Shown here: in pieces, positions 57,956 through 64,000 of the stretch | Numbering within the stretch: position 1 is the stretch's first letter | How the letters are laid out: the number at the start of each line of letters is the position of its first letter | NCBI GenBank assembly: GCA_913051655.1 | Contig: CAJXHI010000002.1 | Location: 1-64,000 of the forward strand | Origin: an uncultured Alphaproteobacteria bacterium | GTDB lineage: Bacteria; Pseudomonadota; Alphaproteobacteria; Rhodobacterales; Rhodobacteraceae | Length of the DNA stretch: 64,000 bases | Direction of reading: 5' to 3' | Made by a program: the position numbers and the translations under genes | Notes under the pieces: model-generated | Databases searched by the model: none | Seen by the model: the letters and a program-made list of their open reading frames with translations, nothing else | What the model was told of the DNA's origin: nothing

Positions 57956-58097
57956 AGGCCTGTCCCTTTTTTATCAATACAGGCGCCATCCATTTAGTTA
58001 GTGAGATCTACATTACTCGTGCCGCCCTCTTTCACATAAGCAAAACCGTCACTAATAAAATGAGTAGCGGCAGAACTTCTATTTTTGGGACAGGCCT
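57956..58097. repeat. 142-bp MITE-like palindromic element
   Basis: AGGCCTGTCCC (57956-57966) and its exact reverse complement GGGACAGGCCT (58087-58097) end the element. Exactly 24 bases inside each end lies a second pair: CATTTAGTTAGTGAG on the left and, on the complementary strand from the right, CATTTTATTAGTGAC (12 of 15 identical). Equal spacing in both arms shows one long inverted repeat rather than chance. No target-site duplication is evident. It could be a miniature transposable element, or a large RNA hairpin after sdhB (58205). Confidence 0.5.
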
Positions 58098-58204
58098 ACA
58101 AACTGAAAGCACCATGCAGACAAAATCTAGGCACATCTTATCATATTAAGTAATTATAAAATTTTTGTTTAAAGCTACTTTTTCTAAGCGGCGTCATAGC
58201 GCAC

Positions 58205-58984
58205 TTAAACAGTCCGTTCCACCATCATCTTTTTAATCTCAGCGATGGATTTCGCGGGATTGAGACCTTTGGGGCATGTTTTGGTGCAGTTCATTATCGT
58301 GTGACAACGGTAAAGTTTGAAAGGATCTTCCAAATCGTCCAGACGTTCTCCAGTTGATTCATCACGCGAATCGATAATCCATCTATAGGCATGCAACAAT
58401 GCTGCGGGGCCCAAGTACCGATCCGAGTTCCACCAATAAGACGGGCAAGACGTTGAGCATGACGCACACATTACACACTCATAAAGTCCATCAAGCTTTT
58501 TGCGGTCTTGAATGGATTGCTTCCACTCTTTTGCAGGACGGCTTGTTTTCGTTTCAAGCCACGGCATGATACTGGCATGTTGGGCATAAAAATGTGTCAA
58601 ATCAGGGATCAAATCTTTCACCACAGGCATATGGGGCAGAGGATAGATTTTCACCTCTCCCTTGATCTCATCCATCCCGTATATGCACGCGAGTGTATTG
58701 ATGCCATCAATATTCATCGCACAAGATCCACAGATGCCCTCGCGACAGGAACGCCTAAACGTCAGGGTTGGATCGATTTCGTTTTTGATCTTGATCAATG
58801 CGTCCAGAACCATCGGACCACATGTATCCATATCCACGAAATACGTATCCACCGACGGGTTTTCATTATCATCTGGCGACCAGCGATAAATTGAAAATTT
58901 GCGTAGATTGGTTGCGCCCTCAGGCTTCGGCCAGGTTTTCCCCGTCCGAATGCGGGAATTTTTGGGAAGTCTCAGTTGAACCAC
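58205..58984 (-). CDS. sdhB: Succinate dehydrogenase iron-sulfur subunit
   Basis: 259 residues. SdhB carries the 2Fe-2S ([18 protein letters not shown]), 4Fe-4S ([17 protein letters not shown]) and 3Fe-4S ([17 protein letters not shown]) clusters that pass electrons from SdhA to quinone in complex II. The start is GTG with AGGTG upstream. It is the last gene of sdhC-sdhD-sdhA-ORF44-sdhB. Confidence 0.97.
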   Translation of the reverse strand: MVQLRLPKNSRIRTGKTWPKPEGATNLRKFSIYRWSPDDNENPSVDTYFVDMDTCGPMVLDALIKIKNEIDPTLTFRRSCREGICGSCAMNIDGINTLACIYGMDEIKGEVKIYPLPHMPVVKDLIPDLTHFYAQHASIMPWLETKTSRPAKEWKQSIQDRKKLDGLYECVMCASCSTSCPSYWWNSDRYLGPAALLHAYRWIIDSRDESTGERLDDLEDPFKLYRCHTIMNCTKTCPKGLNPAKSIAEIKKMMVERTV

Positions 58985-59004
58985 GATTTCACCTGTTTCT
59001 CTAT

Positions 59005-59139
59005 TTACTGAAGATGGGTCGGATGTTCTTCATCGACCTTTTGTAAATTCAATGGCACTGGATCCAAGGGCACACACAATTGCCACTCAAAGGACACCCA
59101 GTAACAGCTATCTTTATGCGTATAATAAAACTGACCCAT
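59005..59139 (-). CDS. 44-residue protein between sdhA and sdhB
   Basis: Its ATG overlaps the sdhA TGA (TGATG), a classic sign of coupled translation, and its TAA is 20 bases before the sdhB GTG. The text is well-formed: [20 protein letters not shown], then [20 protein letters not shown] and a short end. It is soluble, rich in aromatic residues and lacks a membrane segment. It is too short to be called by many gene finders. Position within the operon suggests a role in complex II assembly or stability, but this is inference. Confidence 0.7.
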   Translation of the reverse strand: MGQFYYTHKDSCYWVSFEWQLCVPLDPVPLNLQKVDEEHPTHLQ

Positions 59140-60944
59140 CAGAATGTGCGTACCTTGGGTGCAATTTTTTCGAGTGCGATGCCCCCTTCGGACTCATCGG
59201 TAAGTCTATCAAGTATCACAGAGCGATATGTCAAATTAATGTTATGTCCATTTACTGCAACCAGTGAGTGTTTTCGCCAAGTATCATCATCTCTCTCAGC
59301 GAAGTCTTCATGCGCATGCGCTCCACGGCTTTCTTTACGTGCCTCTGCAGCGGCAATCGTGGATAGCGCGTTGGGCAACAGATTGCTCAATTCAAGTGTT
59401 TCCATCAAATCACTATTCCAAATGAGTGACCGATCTGTGACTTGAAGGTCATCTTCTTTTGCAGCGATGGATTTCATCTTTTCAAGCCCGGCCGCCATAG
59501 TGTCGGAAGCGCGGAACACCGCGGCATCTGCCTGCATTGTTTTTTGCATTTCGAGACGTAAGTCAGCCGTGGGCGTGGATCCTTTTGCATACCGCAGTCC
59601 ATCAAAGCGTCCAAGCGCTTTATCAACCTCCTCAACGTTAGGCGTATCAGCGCCAGCATCACGATCAACGGTTTTGCCGGCCTTGATTGCCGCCGCGCGG
59701 CCAAAGACTACCAAGTCAATTAGGGAATTAGAGCCAAGCCTGTTCGCCCCGTGGACAGACGCACAACCTGCCTCGCCCACAGCCATCAACCCCGGCACAA
59801 TGGCATTAGGATCTTCGTCCGTGGGATTGAGAACTTCACCCCAATAATTGGTGGGGATGCCGCCCATATTGTAGTGAACTGTTGGAAGAACTGGGATTGG
59901 TGCTTTTGTTACATCTACGCCTGCAAAAATGCGCGCGCTTTCGGAAATACCGGGCAAGCGTTCCGCCAGTGCCTCTGGCGGCAGGTGCGACAGGTTGAGG
60001 TGAATATGATCTCCCTCTGTCCCAACGCCGCGACCTTCACGGATTTCCATTGTCATACAGCGACTTACATAGTCCCGAGGCGCGAGATCTTTGTAGTGTG
60101 GCGCATAACGCTCCATAAAACGTTCTCCTTCGGAGTTAGTGAGGTATCCACCTTCGCCACGCGCACCCTCAGTAATCAAGCATCCAGCGCCATAAATGCC
60201 TGTAGGATGAAATTGCACGAATTCCATATCCTGCAGAGGAAGTTTCGCGCGTGCGACCATGCCACCCCCATCACCGGTGCAAGTGTGCGCAGAGGTAGCA
60301 CTGAAGTAAGCCCTGCCGTATCCACCGGTGGCAAGCACAACCATCTTAGCATTGAAAACATGCATCGTGCCATCATCAAGTTTCCAGCACAAAACGCCCT
60401 GACAAGTACCATCTTCGGACATGATCAGATCAATTGCGAAATATTCGATGTAAAACTCTGCGTTGTTCTTCAAGGATTGGCCGTAAAGCGTATGCAAAAT
60501 AGCGTGACCTGTCCTGTCTGCAGCAGCGCAGGTCCTTTGAACAGCGGGGCCTTCACCGAACTCTGTTGTATGCCCCCCAAAAGGTCGTTGGTAAATTTTG
60601 CCTTCTTCCGTCCGCGAAAATGGCACGCCATAATGTTCAAGTTCATAAACAGCTTTGGGTGCCTCGCGTGCTAAGTACTCCATCGCATCCGTATCGCCCA
60701 ACCAATCTGACCCCTTTACAGTGTCATACATATGCCACTGCCAATGATCCGGACCCATGTTAGACAGGGAGGCTGCAATACCGCCTTGAGCGGCAACAGT
60801 ATGAGAGCGTGTAGGGAAAACTTTTGTTACGCATGCCGTTCGAAGTTCCTGCTCTGCCATACCAAGTGTAGCACGCAAACCTGATCCACCAGCCCCTACC
60901 ACAACCACATCGTAGTTATGCGTTTCGTATGTGTATCCGACCAT
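59139..60944 (-). CDS. sdhA: Succinate dehydrogenase flavoprotein subunit
   Basis: 601 residues, normal length. SdhA binds covalent FAD and oxidises succinate to fumarate in the TCA cycle. The FAD site is [20 protein letters not shown], and the flavinylated His is in [18 protein letters not shown]. The active-site region includes [21 protein letters not shown] and the C-terminal [20 protein letters not shown]. It starts 10 bases after sdhD. Confidence 0.98.
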   Translation of the reverse strand: MVGYTYETHNYDVVVVGAGGSGLRATLGMAEQELRTACVTKVFPTRSHTVAAQGGIAASLSNMGPDHWQWHMYDTVKGSDWLGDTDAMEYLAREAPKAVYELEHYGVPFSRTEEGKIYQRPFGGHTTEFGEGPAVQRTCAAADRTGHAILHTLYGQSLKNNAEFYIEYFAIDLIMSEDGTCQGVLCWKLDDGTMHVFNAKMVVLATGGYGRAYFSATSAHTCTGDGGGMVARAKLPLQDMEFVQFHPTGIYGAGCLITEGARGEGGYLTNSEGERFMERYAPHYKDLAPRDYVSRCMTMEIREGRGVGTEGDHIHLNLSHLPPEALAERLPGISESARIFAGVDVTKAPIPVLPTVHYNMGGIPTNYWGEVLNPTDEDPNAIVPGLMAVGEAGCASVHGANRLGSNSLIDLVVFGRAAAIKAGKTVDRDAGADTPNVEEVDKALGRFDGLRYAKGSTPTADLRLEMQKTMQADAAVFRASDTMAAGLEKMKSIAAKEDDLQVTDRSLIWNSDLMETLELSNLLPNALSTIAAAEARKESRGAHAHEDFAERDDDTWRKHSLVAVNGHNINLTYRSVILDRLTDESEGGIALEKIAPKVRTF

Positions 60945-60954
60945 ATCGAATCCC

Positions 60955-61326
60955 TCAAAATGACATTTTTATAAGGGCAAAAAGCCCAATTGCCATGGCC
61001 ACGTAGGACAGGCAATTAACAGATACAATTAGCAGGTTTGAGGTTGTTCCGTGCACATAATCTCCTATCAAGACAGCAGCACCTGATTTAAAATGCCCAA
61101 AACCGATGACAATCGTAAGTGCAGTAACTAGTGCGGGAAAAGGTTTTGCAAAGTAGGCAACCACAACGTCATGCGATTCCCCGATGACAGAACCGAATGT
61201 GAAAACAAAAAAGGGGATAAGGAACAAAAGCGCTACGGAGCTCCTTTTCATCTCACGGAAATGCTCCGTGCCCGATTTTGCGCTGCCTATGCCGAGTGCG
61301 AGCTTCCTATCGGTGACAAATTTCAT
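60955..61326 (-). CDS. sdhD: Succinate dehydrogenase membrane anchor SdhD
   Basis: 123 residues from ATG at 61326 ([20 protein letters not shown]). An in-frame longer start overlaps sdhC and is unlikely. Three membrane helices are seen, with the conserved [20 protein letters not shown] start and [18 protein letters not shown], where His residues serve heme or quinone. It anchors SdhA/B with SdhC. GAGGC lies upstream. Confidence 0.92.
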   Translation of the reverse strand: MKFVTDRKLALGIGSAKSGTEHFREMKRSSVALLFLIPFFVFTFGSVIGESHDVVVAYFAKPFPALVTALTIVIGFGHFKSGAAVLIGDYVHGTTSNLLIVSVNCLSYVAMAIGLFALIKMSF

Positions 61327-61343
61327 CTCTTGTGCCTCAATTG

Positions 61344-61727
61344 TTACAGAATTACCACGGTCAACAGTGTCAATACACCAGATCCATACACAACAGCCCA
61401 ACCTAATTTATAAGCCGTGTGAAGATCAAGCCCTCGCGCATCGTCCCAGATCAAATGACGCACCCCGCCAAGGGTATGATACCATAATGCCCAGATTGAA
61501 CCCAACATAATCAATTTACCCAAAACGCTTGTCAGGACCCCATCAGCAAGGGCAAAATATTCGGGCGACGTAGCAGCTGCGAAAAGCCACCACACGATTA
61601 AAAGTGCGCCGACAATCAACGCATTTCCCGTGATCCGCACCAAAATTGAGGTCACCGAAGTCAATTGTGGACGATAAATCGATAAATGTGGTGATAAGGG
61701 GCGCTCACCCCGGTTCATTTCAGCCAT
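61344..61727 (-). CDS. sdhC: Succinate dehydrogenase cytochrome b556 subunit
   Basis: 127 residues. The N-terminal RPLSPHLSIYRPQLTSVTSI is the family signature, and the heme b ligand is His in WYHTLGGVRHLIWDDARGLD. Three membrane helices are predicted. It is first in the sdh operon, with GGAAAGG just before the ATG and a promoter and two operator-like palindromes upstream. Confidence 0.95.
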   Translation of the reverse strand: MAEMNRGERPLSPHLSIYRPQLTSVTSILVRITGNALIVGALLIVWWLFAAATSPEYFALADGVLTSVLGKLIMLGSIWALWYHTLGGVRHLIWDDARGLDLHTAYKLGWAVVYGSGVLTLLTVVIL

Positions 61728-61795
61728 GAATAGAACCTTTCCTGATCAAACTGACTACTCAAGCGCAGGACGCTAGTTTTGTTTGGTTTTATGGA

Positions 61796-61825
61796 GTTAA
61801 AACTAATTCTTACCCCAAAAGTCAA
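61796..61825 (-). promoter_or_regulatory. Candidate sdhC promoter
   Basis: In the sdhC direction, TTGACT (61820-61825) is a near-consensus -35, and an A/T-rich TTTTAA follows after 17 bases as a weak -10. It lies about 70-98 bases upstream of the sdhC ATG. The operator-like palindromes are 35 to 65 bases further upstream, where an activator could bind. Confidence 0.45.
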
Positions 61826-61859
61826 GGAATTAGCATGAAATTACACCTATTTTCGCTCA

Positions 61860-61892
61860 TGTGATCACAGTATTTCAGATTGTGATCACAAT
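61860..61892. promoter_or_regulatory. Twin TGTGATCACA palindromes upstream of sdhC
   Basis: Two identical perfect 10-bp palindromes start at 61860 and 61881, exactly 21 bases apart, so they face the same side of the helix. The second extends to a perfect 14-bp palindrome ATTGTGATCACAAT (61879-61892). Spacing of two helical turns suggests cooperative binding of a dimeric regulator. A one-mismatch copy lies upstream of fabA. The lack of a 6-base spacer argues against a normal CRP/FNR site. The regulator is unknown. Confidence 0.6.
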
Positions 61893-62143
61893 TCTAAATT
61901 GTAATGATGTAAATGCATTTTAAGTTCAATAAAATGTTAACACTTTGTTCAATGCGGTAGTAAAAGTATTGGCTTGGCCGCAAGCTTTCACTATAGTTTT
62001 CAGGTTTCAAGAAATTGATGTAGTTCATTGAAGTATGCCACTTCTTCTGTCATAAACTTTGTTACATTTTTGCTTTATTTTAATTTCACCTCGACAAGAC
62101 CAGTAAGTTTGGCGTTCTCGCTCGAAAGTGGACCGCAACTGTC

Positions 62144-62515
62144 TTAGGCTAGCTGCACTTCTTCTTCATAGATTTTCTCACTTTCTATTGGGAAGCCTAG
62201 CTCGTGGGCAAGTGTCTCGAGTTCCTCGGGATTGCAAACTTAGAAGAGACAGAAAAGTTTTCAATACCGATGCTCATCTGACCCATGAACATTCCAATAA
62301 GCGGCCTGATCGCCGCGGTAAGCTTCGGCTTGAAAGCCGATAGCCGTAGGGAAAGTAGCGTTTTGCGTTTTCTCATCGTTATATAAGTCATGGATCGTCA
62401 ACTTAGGAAACACTTCAGCAGCATCCTCTTCCTGTAAAAAATCGTTAAAAGCATCACATCAATCACCGCGTGGGAAATTTCATGACAGAGCATGATAAAG
62501 TACGAAAATTAAATT
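62144..62515 (-). pseudogene. DUF4344 metallopeptidase pseudogene
   Basis: Minus-strand pieces in order give IMLCHEISHAVIDVML (zinc HExxH motif), then, with frame changes, DLYNDEKTQNATFPTAIGFQ, AEAYRGDQAAYWNVHGSDEH, RY, a stop, and VCNPEELETLAHELGFPIES with EKIYEEEVQLA at the end. This follows DUF4344 proteins of Roseobacters, whose C-terminus has a similar YW(D/N)VHGxDExR and CNPEELExLA run. The N-terminal part is not recognisable. Multiple frameshifts and stops make it dead. In relatives, as I recall, a DUF4344 gene lies just upstream of sdhC. Confidence 0.75.
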
Positions 62516-62806
62516 TGACGTGAAAAATCGATTTTCTTTGTATTTTTATTTTCCCTCGTGCCGAATTAGTCACCGACAACAGAGGTAAGGACAATGCAAC
62601 GTGATCAATCAATTCTTTAATGTCTGTGTCCCCTTAATTTTGAATACAGACCTCATTGTCAAAACAAAAGAATTCCAACCGTAGCGATCCCTTTTTCCTG
62701 CATTGAAAATATTCCAATTTTTTCGGGTATCACGCACTTAAAGACCTTAGAGACAATTCATAGAATAATTCCAGATATCAAAAATACTATATTACGTTTC
62801 CGCTCT

Positions 62807-63570
62807 TTATAATTCCTTATTTATTAGTGCTTTTTGTAACATGAGCCGTACCTCGTCCTCATGAAGATTTTTGACAACTTTGCCATCGAGTACGGCAACA
62901 GCTTGGCCGCTTTTAACACTATCATTATCAGCAGCGATTTCACATCTTGTGAGCAAAAGCGCTACCAAGGACGGCACAGAAACATCTTTTTTGCATTCGA
63001 GCTTTGCAGAGTTGATCAAAGATTTGCCAACAAAAAAAAGAGCCACACCCTATTCGCGTTCTGTATGCATCCCGGCCTCATCTTTGAAAAAGTTATATAC
63101 CCCATCTATTGCAGCAACCACCTCCTATCGTACCGTCAGAATTATTAATCTTATTTATATGCAAAGCAATCTGCACAGTTTTCAATATCCAACGCGCAGT
63201 TTCCACCCTTGCCCAGATATGCATATTTTCGTCGATCCATTCACGGGCGTAGTCAATACCCTCTAGCCTGTTCACTTTCGAAAATAATACTACGTTCGCC
63301 CTCAGTCCAGAAAGCACTTTTGCCTCAGTCTGTACCTACGGCTTATCAAAGCTACTAACGCGCAGAATTTTTTTAACGTGCCCCATAACCCGAGGCGTGA
63401 CTGGCGCACGCATGAGTTCACGCGACGCTGATTTAGCGTATAACGCTCCGGCATCTTCGATATCAGAGATTTAAGCATCCGCAGCAATTATTATCGCCTT
63501 TTTCAGTACCCGTCACTTGAACGCAGGAATTAGGGCTTCAAACGCAACGCCTGACCAACGACCGTACTAA
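62807..63570 (-). pseudogene. HpcH/HpaI-family CoA-ester lyase pseudogene
   Basis: Minus-strand pieces in family order: LIPAFK, a stop, RVLKKAIIIAADA, a stop, ISDIEDAGALYAKSASREL (family D(L/I)EDAVAPxxKxxAREL), APVTPR, RVSSFDK, a stop, LSGLRANVVLFSKVNRLEGI, REWIDENMHIWARVETARWI (family IPIWAMIETPxGI), then IAADNDSVKSGQAVAVLDGK and VVKNLHEDEVRLMLQKALI near the C-terminus. This spans most of a citrate lyase beta/malyl-CoA lyase-type protein. Several stops and a degraded centre make it nonfunctional. Malyl-CoA lyase, malyl-CoA thioesterase and related enzymes are all possible ancestors. Confidence 0.8.
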
Positions 63571-63659
63571 TTCCCATTTTCTTTCTTGCGAAGCAATAGG
63601 TCATTTATGATGACAAACTGCAAGCGCTTTAGTTATGCCATTTTGGGTATTTAAGATCG

Positions 63660-64000
63660 CTAAGAAAGAGACACCCAAATCAGTCGAATTCCAGTTGCTA
63701 GCAAAAGAATGTACGTTAAAAAATAGAAATACTGCTCAGAAATCAGGTGGTGCCCCTTAACTCCCAGCCAGACACCCAACATCGCAAAAGGAGCTAACAT
63801 CAGGTCAAGCTTTAGTGTTTCCAATGTGAATAGCCCCAAGTAACTGTAGGGGAAAGCTTTGGCGATATTTATCACCCAAAACACAATAACCGTGGTAGCC
63901 TGGTATTCGGTCTTACTAGGCTTTGAAGACAGTAAATAAATAGCTGCGGGAGGTCCACCCGCATGGCTTACAAAACTCGTAAATCCCGCCACGATACCCG
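63660..64000 (-). CDS. TauE/SafE family permease, 5' end outside window
   Basis: The last 113 or so residues of a TauE/SafE-type membrane protein; the gene runs off the window end. The visible part has VAGFTSFVSHAGGPPAAIYL, which is the second TauE/SafE repeat start with the conserved HAGGP, followed by four membrane helices (for example FLTYILLLATGIRLIWV). Members export sulfite, sulfoacetate or similar anions. The substrate is unknown. A GTG at 63990-63992 is internal and not the start. Confidence 0.85.
   Translation of the reverse strand, partial: GIVAGFTSFVSHAGGPPAAIYLLSSKPSKTEYQATTVIVFWVINIAKAFPYSYLGLFTLETLKLDLMLAPFAMLGVWLGVKGHHLISEQYFYFLTYILLLATGIRLIWVSLS

Noticed and set aside
57757-58149. 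130-codon plus-strand reading
   Set aside because: It crosses the palindromic 142-bp element, starts in unassigned sequence and has no domain.
59751-60674. Long plus-strand reading of over 300 codons opposite sdhA
   Set aside because: It lies fully antisense to sdhA, which has complete motifs. The antisense frame shows no domain and is a codon-bias shadow.
61860-61869. CRP/FNR-type site
   Set aside because: TGTGA and TCACA halves are directly joined (TGTGATCACA) without the 6-base spacer needed for CRP, and FNR half-sites differ. Treated as an operator of an unknown regulator.
1-64000. CRISPR arrays, rRNA or tRNA genes, intact insertion sequences, prophage
   Set aside because: Looked for while reading both strands. 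No repeat-spacer pattern, no rRNA or tRNA sequence, no transposase and no phage structural gene was recognised.

Overview
The window looks like chromosomal DNA of a marine alphaproteobacterium of the Rhodobacteraceae (Roseobacter group). The evidence is gene content and order: miaB/phoH/ybeY/corC/lnt/metK, irr facing fabA-fabB-fabI, tatA-tatB-tatC with a DUF815 ATPase, ccr facing ecm, and sdhC-sdhD-sdhA-sdhB. There is also a DMSP lyase gene (dddP) whose six metal ligands and catalytic Asp all fall at the published residue numbers. No rRNA, tRNA, CRISPR array or intact insertion sequence was seen. Species and GC content were not determined.

Layout. 1-10 kb: a minus-strand RNA-maturation and envelope operon from miaB to metK. 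metK is preceded by what looks like a SAM/SAH riboswitch. 11-17 kb: an enoyl-CoA hydratase, a lipid A-type acyltransferase and purB, separated by dead genes. 17-25 kb: dddP, a DUF3445 protein, quinone reductase and irr, the fab operon, agmatinase and a threonine/serine dehydratase. 26-32 kb: an amine oxidoreductase, a DMT exporter, and three orphan minus-strand genes: a membrane NYN ribonuclease, a DUF6641 protein and a protein with an integrase-like arm domain. 32-43 kb: the tat operon, an ABC ATPase, an SDR, prfC, a DEAD-box helicase, tadA and rluB. 43-47 kb: an intact DUF2927 lipoprotein gene between dead telA and SPFH genes, then dtd. 47-57 kb: an acyl-CoA synthetase/dehydrogenase pair, a RecD-like helicase, ccr/ecm, deoD and a DUF1989 gene. 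58-62 kb: the succinate dehydrogenase operon with a 44-codon gene between sdhA and sdhB. 62-64 kb: more dead genes and the 3' part of a TauE/SafE permease.

The strongest theme is gene erosion in place. Many long gaps are not empty. They translate, with stops and frameshifts, into recognisable remnants of aconitase, a DUF1223 protein, a Rhodobacteraceae FliG-like protein, a glycosyltransferase, TelA, an SPFH-domain protein, a DUF4344 metallopeptidase and an HpcH/HpaI CoA-ester lyase. As far as I recall Roseobacter gene order, several of these sit beside the neighbours expected in relatives, so genes seem to be lost by point decay rather than by large deletion. Several other gaps hold possible remnants I could not name.

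Functionally, the surviving genes cover DMSP cleavage, the ethylmalonyl-CoA pathway (ccr, ecm), respiration (sdh), unsaturated fatty acid synthesis (fabA, fabB) and Tat export. Two identical palindromes upstream of sdhC and a near-identical one upstream of fabA suggest a shared regulator. All identifications come from reading the sequence and from memory of the families; no database search was run.
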